From Corinectria fuckeliana (lineage: Eukaryota; Ascomycota; Sordariomycetes; Hypocreales; Nectriaceae), in NCBI GenBank assembly GCA_019137255.1, contig WPDH01000236.1, positions 1 through 64,000 on the forward strand: a stretch of 64,000 nucleotides of DNA. Direction: 5' to 3'. Positions within the stretch are counted from its first letter, which is position 1. Every line of letters starts with the position of its first letter. Below, piece by piece: positions 11,320-23,144 of this stretch. The notes under the pieces were generated by a model that saw only the letters and a program-made list of their open reading frames with translations, did not search any database and had not been told where the DNA came from. A program made the position numbers and the translations under genes.

Positions 11320-13777
11320 TCATGCCGCTTCAAGCTTGTACGACTCGGCCGTCTTCCGCAACGCCACATACGCCGCCGCACAATCCGCCGCCAAGCCCAT
11401 GTCCCCCGACAGCTTCATTATCATGGCCTTCTTCGCCATCAGATGGCACTGCTGGTTGATGTCCTCGATGTCGGCGTAGCGGTCAATCGCCTTCTGCAGG
11501 GCCGCGAGGGCCTTGGCCAGGTATCCGTTGCGCTGGGGATTCCCGGCCTCGTGCTCCCCCGCGAGGCCCACGTTCGCGTTGGCGAGGTGCGAGTACAGCA
11601 GGGCCGTGAGGGCCGTCGCGTAGCACTCGAGCGAGCGCGGGATGACGGCGACGAGCAGCTGGACGGCGGCCGCGAACTCGGACCGCGAGATGAGGATGTT
11701 GGCGAGGGCGCCGATGCAGTGCCACAGCGACAGGACGAGGCGCGCTCGCCAGGCGATGCTGATGGCGCGCAGGACGATGGTGAAGCCTCGCTGTGGCCGG
11801 CCGCACTTGTCGAAGAGCGACGCCTTCATCAGCAGGAGCCTGACTCGGATTATCACGTCCTTGTCTTCCTCCCGCAGATTCGAAATCAGGGCGTCGACCT
11901 TGCCAAAGGCGGCTTGCAGGTCGCCCCGGCGCGTCAGGTAGTCGATGTGGAGCGTGTCGACGAGAAAGGCAATGTCCGGTTCCAGGTCGTCCGCCTTGGA
12001 CTGCATGATCTGCGACAGGAAGTGCTCTGCGCCGTCGAGGTTGTCGTGGAAGAGGTCGCGCTTGAGCTTGATGACGCCGCGGTACTTGTGCCAGTACTGG
12101 CTCGGCTTCCACGACCGCAGCGAATTCTCGGCCAGGGCTTCCAGCCTCTCCAGCGCCTCGTCGTATTTCCCCAGCGCCGCGAGGAGCAGCGAGACGCGGC
12201 AGGTGAGCTTGAGCTCGTCGTCAAAGATGGAGTGCTTCGCGTGGCAGAGTAGAAAGACCTCGCAGCTAGCGAACGCCAGGCTCGAGAGGCCCAGCCGATC
12301 CCACACGGCAGACGAAAACGAGAGTACCGAGCCGAACATGGTCTTCACGTTCTTCTCGAGGACGACTTGGGAGCTCTTGACCATGGATTCGAGAGCCGTC
12401 GCGACGCTGTCTCCCCTGACAAGCCCCATCTTGGCTTCGCTCAGAAGCACGGAGCTCCAGAGCGTCCACATGCCCGCTTCCTTGGCCTTGACGCGGAGAA
12501 AGGCCAGGCTTTCCTTGCCGGTCCCCTGCATGCTGTTGGTCTCCAAGTCGCGGACGAGGTCGGGGTGGGCGCGGCCGTAGTGGAACAGCCAGTTCAGGGC
12601 AAAGTTGAGGCAAGTCAGGTCGCGGTTTTCCCTCGCCGTCGAGACACTCTCGAGCATGGCTGCCACGGCCTCTTGGTTGCAGCCAAAGTCGGCCTGGAGA
12701 ACAGCCAGGTTCATCAAGGCGTACTGGTAGAACAGGCGATCCCGGTTCTGCATCGTGTAGTCAAAGTATCGATGCAGGAGGTCGAAGGCGGTGGGGTAAT
12801 CTCCTCCTCGCCAGGCGTCAAGAAAGCTGGCCAAGGTTAGATGAGACGACGATTGGAGTAGAAGCAAGCATACTAGAGGTAGTGCGTGAGGCTGGGAATC
12901 AGAAAGCTGTCGTTGAGCATGTCTTGGAACTGGTGCCGAATCTCCAGCGGTATCCTGTTTCCGTATTCTGTAGTACGTCAGTCGAAGCCAGAAGACATGG
13001 ATGCGCACACCACTCACTCTGCATCTGCTCAATCTGAAACTCGAGCAGGGTGTCAATGTCATCGGTGCTGACAGCCAGCGTGGCGCCCTTGTCCCCCGTG
13101 AGCAGATCCCCATAGGCCACGGCGGCCAGCTCCATGACGCCCTCGGGGCCCCATTCCTCCTGCTCGCCCAGGAAGAGGACGCTGTCGAAGCTCAGGCGGC
13201 CGAAGCCGGGGAGCCTGCGCTTCAGGTAGGGGGCGGTGGGCTGGCGGTAGCGCACAAAGCTCGTCCACAGCTCGGCGCAGTCGTGGAACTGGAGGCGCTT
13301 AAACTCCAGGCAGGCTCTGCGGACGTAGAGGCCCAGGGGCGCGTTGGGCGACAGCGTCACGGCGTCCTCGTCGACCGGGGCGCCCAGCTCGGCCAGGATG
13401 CGGCGCTCCTCGGGCGTTTTGAGAAGCAAGCGCGGCAGGGCCTCGAAGAACTCGTGCATGGTGTCGAGGGAGTTGATGTTCCAGAGGCTGCCGAGGAACT
13501 GGTCCCAGAGCCTGCGCCCGGGCATGCCCATGAGGAACGGGTAGCTGGCGAGGAGCCTCTCAAAGTCCTTGATGGAGATGACCAAGCTGACGGTGCGTTC
13601 GGCCTTGCTCCATCGCGAGGCCGGGCCGGCAGGGGTTTGCGCGGGGGGGCGGTCCATGAGATGCGACATGATGAAGGAGAGGACGGGCAAGACGGCGTCG
13701 CTTGGGACGTTGCCATGGATGTAGAGGTCGACCAGGACGAGGAGGCCTATCTTGGCCGGGTTCAGAAAGCGTGCCAT
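11320..13777 (-). CDS. apc5: Anaphase-promoting complex subunit 5 (Apc5)
   Basis: Scaffold subunit of the APC/C ubiquitin ligase that drives mitotic exit. Three exons on the minus strand: 13777-13018, 12967-12874 and 12826-11320. The introns of 50 and 47 bp are GT-AG and every junction keeps phase, giving 786 residues, a normal length for fungal Apc5. The N-terminus MARFLNPAKIGLLVLV.. matches the start of fungal Apc5, and the Apc5 helical signature AWRGGDYPTAFDLLHRYFDY sits at the exon 2/3 boundary. The rest is TPR-like helical repeats to the C-terminus. The start is the ATG at 13777; a TTG one codon upstream is ignored. No disabling change was seen, in contrast to most neighbours, so it is probably the functional copy. 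Confidence 0.93.
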
Positions 13778-14303
13778 CAAGTCGCCCTGGCACGGTTCAT
13801 GGCAGCATGAATCCGTGAATATCTCAGCGCCTCATCAGTTCGAGGTACGCGTTGGTGTTGTTGTGGTGGGGTATCCTGGTGCTGACTGTTCCTGATCAGT
13901 TGAGGGGTTCCTGACTGCTGAATGCTGAGGGGTGTCACGAGAGCAGAAGCGTGACGTATCCACCTATCTCATCCAATCATTGAGCTCGACGTGTCAACTA
14001 GCAGCTTTCACTCAGAGCTGGGTGGTGTCCCACAATGCATGCTGGCACAAGTCAATGTAGCAAAGTACACGTAAATTCCTAGCAACTTAAGACAGACAGC
14101 CAGCTACAAGGCACCAGGCAGCTATTTTACCGTTTAATTCAATTGCATTAAGTTGCGCTATTCGGGCTGCATAAGATGGTCTCGCTGTTTATAATAATAG
14201 AGCAGTTAGGGCATCGGGCATCAGGGCATCAGGTATTAAGACATCAGGCTTCAGGCATTAGGGCATCAGGGCTGAAGTTTCCGAGGCTGCGTGGAATCTC
14301 GAT
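13778..14303. promoter_or_regulatory. Region between APC5 and the HNH gene, with minisatellite
   Basis: Contains the APC5 promoter and, at about 14170-14280, degenerate gcatcaggg units after a gagcagttagg word. A similar block lies at about 39325-39420. Confidence 0.5.
14170..14280. repeat. Dispersed repeat with gcatcaggg units, copy 1
   Basis: The sequence tct.gct..t.ataat.atagagcagttagg followed by several (g)gcatcaggg units is shared with 39325-39420. It runs up to the 3' end of the HNH gene. Confidence 0.7.
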
Positions 14304-15572
14304 TCATGTGTCGTCAGCCTTGCGTTTTCTTGTCCGGCCACGCTCTGGTTCATCTAAGACAGAAACAGAGGAAGCTCTCGAAACAGAATTCACCCAGTCA
14401 TAATGTCCGTCATCCACGTCTGACTTGTCCCTAGGGCTCTCACTTCTGGATCTCGATGCAGACAAAATCGCGCGACACCTTTCGGAATCTGCCTCCTCGA
14501 TGTCATACATTCGGGTTTCGGAGTTCCAAACAGAAAGCATTCGGCTTTTTCCAGCATTTAGAAAGTCATGAAACAAGGTTGGTGAGAAGACGGTCCAGGC
14601 AAATCGAGCAAATAGACATTTCACAGAGACCGCCACCGGCAGCGTATGCATGCGGCGGTTGTGCCACAGCATCGGCAGCTGACCACTGGGTGTAGAGTTG
14701 AAAACGTGCCCGACAAGGTATGTCTTTGGTTGTGCTCTACTCTGGGCAACACTGACGGAAGGTGGTCCCGTTCGTGGAGCTTCGGCGCCGTCATCTTCTT
14801 CCACGCATGAAAATTTTGGTGCAAAGGAAAAGTGACGCTCGTCAAACATCTTGTGGATATCGCTGCGTAGAGGAAGGCGGTTTGGTAGTGCGTTGATGGG
14901 ATCAGTCGAGAACAAGGATGGGCGACTGTAACTGCGCAACATGTCAATTACACCGCCGTCAAGACCAGTATTGGCAACGTTTGACTTGCAAACTACCAAG
15001 TGGAGGTCCTCTTGCCGTGCCATGTGATTGGATGACCACCACTTAGATTGTGGCGATGGTACCAGATGCGCCAACTCCACAGCATCAGCGTAGTTGCTAA
15101 GGCAGCACCATCCACCTGAGGCTTGGTTCTGTGCCCTGTCGGCTTGGAGTTGATCTTGGAATCCCGCCCAAATTGGGGGCAAGTGGCCATGTGGAAATCG
15201 CCAATCGCTGAAGCGAGCAACGACCGGGTATGGATCTGCCGAAAAACTAGCGGACGAGGGGACACAAAAGTAGTAGCGTTTTTCACGCAGCATCCGGTCT
15301 CTCGGCGGCTCGACCCTTGTGCTTCCGTTTCTGCAGAGGGAAAAATAGCCATCCCATCGGTTCGCAGCAAGGATGGCGCAGGCTGTGTGAGCTGTGTCGT
15401 AATCGACACCATTCTGATCAAACGCCAACATGGAGATCAGGACGTCGCCCTTCGCATCTTCGCCAGACTCGTCGTACCCTGGATGGATAAAATCAACAAA
15501 TCGCGGGTCCGAATAGGTTGCGCCGCCAGAAACCAAGCGCGGCTCGTCGATAGGATTGCGTAACACCGTCAT
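14304..15572 (-). CDS. Fungal HNH_2-family nuclease-domain protein
   Basis: Single-exon gene of 422 residues starting at an ATG. The HNH_2-like core is visible: CCLSNYADAVELAHLVP at about 156-172 supplies the cysteine segment and the histidine strand (AHLVP), and NRLPLRSDIHKMFDERHFSF at about 231-250 supplies the asparagine/histidine helix of the beta-beta-alpha-metal motif. The C-terminal 60 residues are Ser/Arg/Glu-rich and end in RTRKRKADDT, a possible nuclear localisation signal. Members are common accessory genes in filamentous ascomycetes, and their biological target is unknown. A decayed partial copy lies at 19437-19892, and a related protein without the HNH core is encoded at 30608-31291. 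The reading frame is intact, so this copy may be active. Confidence 0.8.
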   Translation of the reverse strand: MTVLRNPIDEPRLVSGGATYSDPRFVDFIHPGYDESGEDAKGDVLISMLAFDQNGVDYDTAHTACAILAANRWDGYFSLCRNGSTRVEPPRDRMLREKRYYFCVPSSASFSADPYPVVARFSDWRFPHGHLPPIWAGFQDQLQADRAQNQASGGWCCLSNYADAVELAHLVPSPQSKWWSSNHMARQEDLHLVVCKSNVANTGLDGGVIDMLRSYSRPSLFSTDPINALPNRLPLRSDIHKMFDERHFSFAPKFSCVEEDDGAEAPRTGPPSVSVAQSRAQPKTYLVGHVFNSTPSGQLPMLWHNRRMHTLPVAVSVKCLFARFAWTVFSPTLFHDFLNAGKSRMLSVWNSETRMYDIEEADSERCRAILSASRSRSESPRDKSDVDDGHYDWVNSVSRASSVSVLDEPERGRTRKRKADDT

Positions 15573-15852
15573 CGTGGTTGGTTTGTGTCAAACAATGCAG
15601 CATAGGAAGAAGAAAACACGGCCTCAAGCCGTGTTTCCACTGCGCTGCGGAGCCCCGTGACCTAGGTGGGGCTGGTCGTCCCGATTGGGCCTAGCTCGAC
15701 ATAGGTCTTGGAAGACATGACGCTTGGAGGAACGTCCGTGAGATGGGGTGTCAAGCCAGCTGCGTCTAGGTCGTCTGTTGGGAAGAAAATCTCTAAGTGT
15801 GGTACTGCTGGGAGAAAAGAGAAGACTCGACTCAGACTCGGTCTGCGACATA

Positions 15853-15920
15853 GGGGGACAGCAGCAGCAGCATGTCTTTTCTGTCTGTCTGGTTTGAGGG
15901 TCAGGGTCGCTGTCGCTGTC
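15853..15920 (-). repeat. Dispersed 68-bp repeat, copy 1 (inverted to copy 2)
   Basis: The reverse complement of this segment matches 29423-29490 almost perfectly. Both translate as DSDSDPDP(Q/R)TRQTEKT followed by CCCCCPP. A high-identity match across 13.5 kb points to a mobile or recently duplicated sequence. Confidence 0.8.
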
Positions 15921-18094
15921 GCTCAGGGCCAGCAACCGATCATTAGCAATGCACATTGAATCAATTGCTCAAAATCGCCTCATTCATAGCTGTAGATTTG
16001 TATGTGAGAGCGGTTTAAGTATACATTGCGGCGGTGCTGATCAGTTTGGCGCAGGGGCAGCGGCATCCGGCGACACCGGCGGGGGAGCGCCATACATGCT
16101 CAAGCTCCAATCCCAGCATTCAGCAACGGCTATGTCCCAACAGTCGATATCCATAAGCCCCTACCCGTATACGAAGCTTGGAAGCATGTTGCTAAGATCA
16201 GTGCCAGTGTCTTCCTAATCGCGGCGACTAACACATTCCGCGTTGAAGTTGAAGCATATGGTATTGATGCTTCTGGGCTGGAGAGGATAGTTATGAGGGT
16301 AGCCGGCTGCCGTTATCGACCTGGCAGCAGAAATGGGTTGGGGGGTAGCCTGCTCAGAACCGTCCATGGGGGCTGGACTAAAGTCATCTTAAACAAGAAT
16401 AGAAATTGGCAACGAAATATACTACAAATGTTCCCAGATAGAGAGAAAGCTTGTAATAAATTCATAAGCGCGTACGTTGCTTGACATGAAGAGAAAAAGG
16501 ACCTAGTGTTCTCGGTTCTTGATAATAAAGGGTGCTTGAGTATTATCATTGATGCTGGACAAAAGTTGCTAAATCTAACCAGCTAGCCAGCCATGCCACT
16601 GACAAACTGAATCAATACCACCCGTGTTCCTGGAGTCTGCTGTTCTCGCTTCGCTGTAGGGACGATAGACCTTATTGTTTTCTCCTATTGCCTCAAACCG
16701 CATCCTCATTCCCCTCATCGGCTAGCCAGGCTCTGTCGGCTTGGTCGAAGCCGCGATGTTGATGGCTTTGCCATAATAGAAGGCCGGGTGTCGGGGGTGT
16801 TGAAGTTGGGGCCGGCGAGAAGCGGGCGAGAAGTGGCCGAGGAGGACAGGGGGGGTGACGAAAAGTGGCCGAGGAGGGCAGGAGGGGGTGACGGGAATCG
16901 GGTGAAGAGGGCGGGCGGGAAGCTGGTGGGGTGAATGATTGGACCCCGTCTGATCTGCTTGGTGAGGTTAGGCCAAGCGGGTTTGGGGGACGACGATAGG
17001 GCGTACCTACTTCTGCGTGGCAGCAGTTGAACCGTGACTAGCAATCAGCTTCAGGTCAGGAAGCTCCAGGCTCCCCTCAGCCTTGGTTGATCGACAAGGG
17101 GTTTGAGGATAGTGGAGGAGATTTTGTAGAGGTCGAAGATGGGTAGGGGAGAAACATGTGGAGAGGAGAAAGATATAGAGAGGAGAGAGATGTGTAGAGG
17201 AGAAATATGGGTAGAGGGGCAAGATGGGTGGAAGTCTATGATGCTGTATCTTAGCCACTTACTAAGGAAGGCGCCTTAGCTGCACAAGTGGAGGCCTGAG
17301 GCTTCCGCCCCTGAACAGAACCATACTACTTAGTTCAGTTGTCAAGGACAGAGCCCGGCACGAAAACAAGGCGGCACAGTTTTGAGAACGGGACAGCGCT
17401 GCAGGTGCTGACGGTGCAGAGCAGTACGCTCAGGATGGTGAAGAAAGAGAGCATGGCGTTGTCATAGCTACCAGCCTACTAGAACCGTATCAAAGCAGCA
17501 TGGCAGGCGTACTTACCTTGGTACCTTAGTATCTTAGTGGTGGTTGCCAGGGAATGATGAGCCATACCTATATAACCCTTTGTTCCCCCCGTCAGCGTTC
17601 TTCTGCTCTTCTGTTCCTAGACACCTCCCACTTTTTTTCTTCTGTCTCTTCCCCAAGTCCAACATTCACCACACAACTCCAGACAAATCATGGAACTCAA
17701 CGATGAAGATCAACGACCAGACCAGGAAGCTCAACCCCAGCAGACTCCGCTGCTTGCCAATTTCAACCAATTTCCTCTCCAAAAAAAAAACCCAAAGCCC
17801 GAACATCGGGATGCAAGTATGTACTCGCAACCTCCATTGACGACGTTGAAACTGGTTACTGACATGGCGGCTCAGGATAAGCCGGCTGGCCCGAGCGACG
17901 GGCCGGCCCCCCGCGTCTCACTGTCGACGTGCCTCCCGCTGATCTCCTGCGGTCGCTGCTTTTCCTTTTCGATGTCGGCAACATCCTTCTGCGGAGGCTC
18001 CGTACCTCCGGAGCGTCTTCGCCACTGGCGAGATGCTCGCCCAGTACGACAACCCTGGCCTTCTTCTCGGGCAACGAGGTCATCAAGATGAGAA

Positions 18095-18263
18095 GGGGGA
18101 TGAGAAGGGGGATGAGAAGGGGGAGGACGAGGAGGTGGGAGACGAGCAGGAAGATCAAGAGGATCAGGAGGACCAGGAGGACCAGGAGGACCAGGAGGAG
18201 GGGGGGACGAGCAGGAAGATCAAGAGGAGGAGGCGCCGTCCCCCCCCCCCCCCCCCCCCCCCC
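18095..18263. repeat. GA-rich tandem repeats ending in a 24-C tract
   Basis: Copies of ggggatgagaag give way to ggaccagga units and end in 24 consecutive C at 18240-18263. One frame reads as EDQEDQEDQ repeats, which are low complexity. The homopolymer is a likely site of length error. Confidence 0.85.
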
Positions 18264-18369
18264 GCGATGCCATCACCTCGATCGAAACGATTGGATTGAG
18301 CGACCCAACGGGGTGCTGGAGAGGAGGACGAGGAGGACGAGGGGGACGAGGACGATGGGTATTGACCTT

Positions 18370-18680
18370 CCTACTCCCCATTCTTCTTCCTACATACCCA
18401 ACCCTTTTCATTATTATCCCCATCACTATCCCATCACTATCCCCATTATTATCCCATCACTATCCCAATCATTATCTCCCATCACCATCCCCATCATTAT
18501 ATCTACAATAATCAGCCCTCTGAGCTCACGATTTTCCAGACTGCTCCCTTTTTCCAACTCGACCTTCCTACTCCCCATTCTTCTTCTCATACCCAACCCT
18601 TTTCACCATTATCCCAATCATTATCCCAACCATCATTATCCCTTCTTTATCCCTATTATTATCCCCATCATTTATTAGCC
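18370..18680. repeat. Pyrimidine-rich CCCAT(C/T)A repeats
   Basis: Irregular repeats of cccatcacta and cccattatta fill about 300 bp, and the phrase cttcctactccccattcttc occurs twice (about 18368 and 18567). Confidence 0.75.
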
Positions 18681-18749
18681 CACAATCTTCCCACACGACT
18701 ACTTATCCACACCAACTACCTTCAAACCCCGCGCGCTACGTTGGAACTG

Positions 18750-18920
18750 CACCTGTCGAACCACACTACTCGCACCACTGCGCTCATCGTCGAGTCATCC
18801 CACACCGCACCTACACAAAGACAACGAATTCGAAACTACACATACTACACCTGTCGAACCACACTCGCACCACTACGCTCATCATCGAGTCATCCCACAC
18901 CGCACCTACACGAAAACGAC
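18750..18920. repeat. Duplicated ~68-bp segment
   Basis: About 18750-18817 and 18851-18914 are near-identical (cacctgtcgaaccacact, catcgtcgagtcatccca). They are separated by about 33 bp. Confidence 0.85.
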
Positions 18921-19436
18921 GAGGGCGAAAGAATTGGCGAGGACGATATGTGTTCTAGAGTCTATAACCAATGTATAAATTAATCACTAGCTTAGTTCCA
19001 ACCTAATCCTAACCACATCCCAAACCAATCACCTAAACACCAATCCCTAAGCCATAGGGATGGAGTTGGCTACGATGAACAGGTAGAGAGAATTAGACTG
19101 TGCTGGTATGCACGTACAATGTTGTCCCCTTGTCTCACGCAAAGGAGAAACTCCATTTGCAATGATTCCTCTCATAACGATTTGAAGTACGGTGATAATG
19201 CCGACCTTGTCGAGCACTTCCATCGCTCTCCATCTAGATACATTGCGTGCTGGGAAGCAGCATTTGGCTCGTCGGCCGAGAATGGGGTAGAAGAGGCTGA
19301 AGCAATTCTAGAGGCCGAAGAAACAGGCTAACACTCCGGCAGCGTTACGAGGAACGGCAAGGCATGGACAAGGCATGGAGAATTTAGGCAGTGTAGTGAG
19401 GTGAGGATCATAAGTCACATACGGCCCCAGTTAGAT

Positions 19437-19892
19437 TGTGCCGTGGCCACCAGATGCGCCAACTCGACAGGATCAGCGTAGTTGCTGAGGCACTACTATG
19501 GACTTGCGGCATGGCTCCGTGCCAAGTCGGCTTCGAGTTGATGTTGGAATCGCGCCCAAATTGGGATCGTGCTCTTCCTGCATTGCGCCTTTCGGGGCTC
19601 TTTCGAGCTTACTTGCCGTCACGCAGGCGAAGACTGGGTTCGCGCTCTAGGCGGCTTGCTGGCAAGCCACCTTGTCGAGGCATCTGTAGCTATGACAACA
19701 TGGTGATGCAGAGCCCTCTCGCCGTTTCCAAAGTGCTGAAAGATCATGCAACTTCCTGACTAGAGCCCCAGTGATGGCCTCTAAACTAACAGTAGTCAGT
19801 CCAGTCTTGAATGGGTTGCGCCGCCGGAAATCAAGCGCGGTTCGTCGATAGGATTGCGGAATATCGTCATCGTGGTTGGTTTGTGTTGTTGA
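19437..19892 (-). pseudogene. Decayed partial copy of the HNH_2 gene
   Basis: Two blocks match the HNH gene at 14304-15572. 19440-19572 matches 15050-15185, the region coding for the start of the HNH core, and 19818-19892 matches 15517-15590, the start codon region plus some upstream sequence. The DNA between is shorter and diverged (about 245 bp against 331 bp). Many differences are transitions, and no long frame survives. The order and orientation are the same as in the source gene, so this is a duplicated and eroded copy whose 3' half is missing. Confidence 0.8.
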
Positions 19893-22093
19893 TTTGACTG
19901 GCGAGCATATGTGCCATACCGTTTGAGTTGTTGGTAAGGGTAGGACGTCCTGGCAAGGACTTGGGCCCGCTGTCAACGATACTATAGTAGCTCAGGGTCT
20001 AGTTCAGATGTCTGGTCAGTTACTGCAGAGGTTGACGAGGGGCAAGCCGCTATGGGTAGCCTGGCGGCTGTGTGTGGAGGTGCATTTGAGAAGCAGGCCT
20101 GCGTGCGACTTATCGACAAGGGCCACGACCCAGCCTGTTCAGCCAGCCAGTGTGGCCAGCCGGTGTGGGCCGTCGGGAGAACCACGGGCGCTAGGGTTGC
20201 ATAGGGTTTGTGTTCCGGTATCTAGAGTAACTTGTGCTTACTAGTAAGCCTGGTGGTGGCCAATGTACCTTAGAATCGAGTCACACGGGCCAGCTGCAAA
20301 CTGTCCGCATCAAGCTAAGCACGCTAGTAGCCCCACTAGTAAAAGCGGTGCATAAGTAGTGCCTGCTCTTTGACGCAGCACCCCAGTCCTCTTCTTCCGT
20401 CTACACTCAACCCGTTCATCTCTACTTTTCTTCCCCTCCTCTTCGACACAACACCCCAGACCTTCTCTTCCAAGATCTACACTGGGCTCGTTCAAACTTC
20501 TTGTTATGGAGTCCTTACTCCGTTCGGTACCACCAGCTGCCCCTTTCGCCATCTAATAGTACTGCCTTGCCTAAGGTCACTGTTGAGGGGTGCAGGCCAC
20601 CCACCACCTTACACCACGCCATTACTTATAATCGACCGCTGAATCATATTGCGGTCAAGATTCGGCTCCCGCCCTCTATCAGTGAGTCCTAGCAACCATA
20701 ACGCCTACGGAACGTTCCCTAACCTTAGGAAACTACTCTAGACCTCGAGGAGTCCGTCTTTGATGACGAGAGCGAGCGTCCAGCCTACGACGGCCGAAAG
20801 AGAGACCCGACCTACCCTACACCTCGACCGACCTACCCTGTAAGCCTACGACGGCCGAAAGAGAGACCCAGAGCACAGTAATGCCAACAGAGGCTGCCTG
20901 TAAGAGATGCTAAGTCAAGTTTTTGAAAGACATGGCCCAATATGCTAACAGCCAGATAGCTTCTACTATAAGTGTACTATCACACTTTGGTTACTGTCTT
21001 TGCGTCTTCTCTGCTGGTTCCCAGTGGAGAGGCAAAGAAGCCCGACATGGACAACCATTCTAGTCCTTGGACAAATTCGTCTACCGAAACCCCAAGAGGC
21101 TGGCGACGCAAGGGCGCGTCGATCATGCAGCCTCTCCGGGCGGCCAAGGATGTCGGCGACATCTGGCTGGGAAGGACCTGGGTGCCATGTCTCAGGCCAC
21201 CAGCATGGTCTTTTTGACCATGCTGTTAGGCCCTTGCTCGACAAGGTGATTACACGCCGGATTTGTTCCCACCCGATCTATTTTCGCCCAACTTCTCTGA
21301 CCGATTCTCGCCGTCACTGTTGGATCTCTCCGGTCAACGCCAAGTATGTGGCCCTTACATTCTTCTTTGGCGGGCAAGGCTGATTAGCTGACAGTCGTTG
21401 CACATTTAGACATGGCTGACACGCTGGGAATGCTCTCCAACGACGCCTGCATCATTCCGCGCCAAGAAGCTGTTCCACGGGCGTAGCCGACATGTCAGAA
21501 AACCTGGCCCAAGGCTCGACAGCCATGGCCCCTGCGACGGGAGGCATCCCTGAGTCTGTGGACTTGATCGATTTGCAGGACAAAGTCTCGGATGCGCCGC
21601 CACGCGACCAAGCACTCAAGGAGGCAGGTTGAACACTCACGTCAAGCGGCTAAGTTGCCTGACCACTGTTGCTTGGCCGACCTTACCTGCCAGCGGTTGA
21701 ACAGGAACAGCTTTCCGATCCCTCCCATTCTCAGTGTTTCCCACCTACACCTAGCTTCCAGCGCTATACAAGCTGACCCACGTCAAGTGGCTTAAGGCTT
21801 TGTAGGGACGGAGAGGGCGTCCTTCTTGGATGCTCTCCAATCCCTACAGGCTGGCTGCCTAGAACCTGGCGGCGATGCCAAGTTTAGCTTCGATGCCCGT
21901 GCGTGGTAACAACTACCTCACCTTTATCAATTCTGGCAACTGCCATATCTTTAATGACTCGTACCGGACGATATGGAGAGTCACGGCAAAGGATTTTGAC
22001 CGAGCCACCAGGTAAAGATTATGCAGACGCACTGGACAAGACAAGCTGTGGGTAGTTGCACTCTAACGTATCAGACGATGGCTAATTGATCAG
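19893..22093. other. Low-confidence coding remnants and short repeats
   Basis: No complete gene. Coding-looking pieces with splice-like borders occur, for example 20753-20830 (DLEESVFDDESERPAYDG, after a gtgagt...ctctag intron-like segment) and 21492-21632 (MSENLAQGSTAMAPATGG...). The word agcctacgacggccgaaaga is repeated at about 20779 and 20841. 21829-21868 is a damaged copy of exon sequence at 22399-22438. These may be parts of the gene that follows or of an earlier copy of it. Confidence 0.4.
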
Positions 22094-23044
22094 TCTTGCT
22101 TGTCAAGGTCCACACCTCTGCCGAAGCGCCGAAAGCACCAGGGTTTCCAAAGATTCTATAAGAACATTGTAGAACCTCCTTCGAGGTCGCCGCCGAATCC
22201 TGACGAAGCTTCCTCATCAGCGACTCCGAACCCTGCCTTCACAGACAACGAAGTAAGTTTGAAATGACTCGCCCCTTCTGCTGTTGACCGGTTGATTGAC
22301 ACTACAGTTCTCTGAGGAGATTATGGCCTTGCAACCATATGCGTCGTGTCCGGCTTGTGCGAGATGGTTGCCTTCTGCAATTTACTTTTGGGACACGAAG
22401 ATGCTCTCCAATCCCTACAAGCTGGCTGCCCGGAACCCAGTGTTCACCTGGCTCGAGAATCTGTGAGTTCTCAACTATTGGAGGTAGCCGTGCACAACTG
22501 ACATGTCCCCCAGGGCCACACCTTTGCTCGCTATCGTAGCCAAGGAGTGGAATGAGAAGTTCAACCGATATCTTCCAGGCCTGAAAGAGCCCATCACGAG
22601 GGACTTTGCTAAAGTCTGGGAAGCCTACTTGGGAAAGCTGGTCCTCGCCATCCACCAGTGCGTTCCGTCTCTGGAGGAAGAGTTTGCTAGGCTTTTTCCT
22701 TCCCTTAAGCACGTACAGAGTACTGCGGAACACAGCGTTAGTCATACCTTGCATGGCACCTCTCACTCAGGTAGGTCGCATCGCGCAATATCGGTGGTCA
22801 CCCACTAACACAGACAGCCTTGAGTCTAAATGACAATGGAAAGGCTCGCATGCTACCAAGACTTCCCCTACTGCGACCGTTGAAGAACACACTGACACAA
22901 CTGATGGAGTTGTTTCTTCGCGGCCTTTCCAGCTCTTCCAAGAATGCCAAGCTCACTGTCCGACATACATCCGTTGACCCAGCGTCCTTCTGGTCCGAGC
23001 CATCGTCGTCGTCTGTGTCACATTCAGCATTTAGGCCAGCTTAG
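22094..23044 (+). CDS. Spliced hypothetical gene, 5' end not defined
   Basis: Four consecutive exons fit with GT-AG introns and continuous phase: 22094-22252, 22308-22462, 22514-22770 and 22818-23044 (266 codons including stop). The upstream exon or exons and the start codon are not defined. I do not recognise the family. Exon 2 carries a CPAC pair and KMLSNPYKLAARNPVF. Exon 3 is a helical segment around FNRYLPGLKEPITRDF and PSLEEEFARLFPSL. Four phase-consistent introns argue for a real or recently real gene. The last codons (SVSHSAFRPA-stop) lie inside a dispersed repeat found three more times in the window, so the present C-terminus was probably supplied by the repeat. A damaged exon-2 copy at 21829 suggests local duplication. 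Confidence 0.5.
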
Positions 23045-23056
23045 CACTTTGCATCA
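23019..23056 (+). repeat. Dispersed repeat 'agcatttagg', copy C (partial)
   Basis: Shares cattcagcatttaggccagc and ttagcac with copies at 25176, 25694 and 51192, but diverges after about 38 bp. Confidence 0.75.
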
Positions 23057-23144
23057 CCCCAAGGTCCATACCTCTACCGAGAGAAAGCGACCACATCACC
23101 AGACCCTCGTCGCCGAGGACGGCAAACTTGGGCAAATTCCGGCT

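Larger units (their letters stand above)
15573..19436. other. Repeat-rich intergenic region
   Basis: Nearly 4 kb with no gene I can support. It holds a dispersed repeat at 15853-15920, purine-rich tandem repeats and a 24-C run at 18095-18263, CCCAT(C/T)A-type pyrimidine repeats at about 18370-18680, and a duplicated segment at 18750-18920. ORFs at 17690-18091 and 17929-18678 run through these repeats. A possible exon pair joined by a gtatgt...ctcag intron at about 17820-17876 gives no recognisable protein. Confidence 0.5.

Noticed and set aside
11443..13810. Plus-strand ORFs of 269 codons across APC5
   Set aside because: Antisense to clear Apc5 exons with intact splice phase.
17929..18678. 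249-codon ORF through GA-rich and CCCATTA repeats
   Set aside because: Most of it is translated tandem repeat and a C homopolymer.
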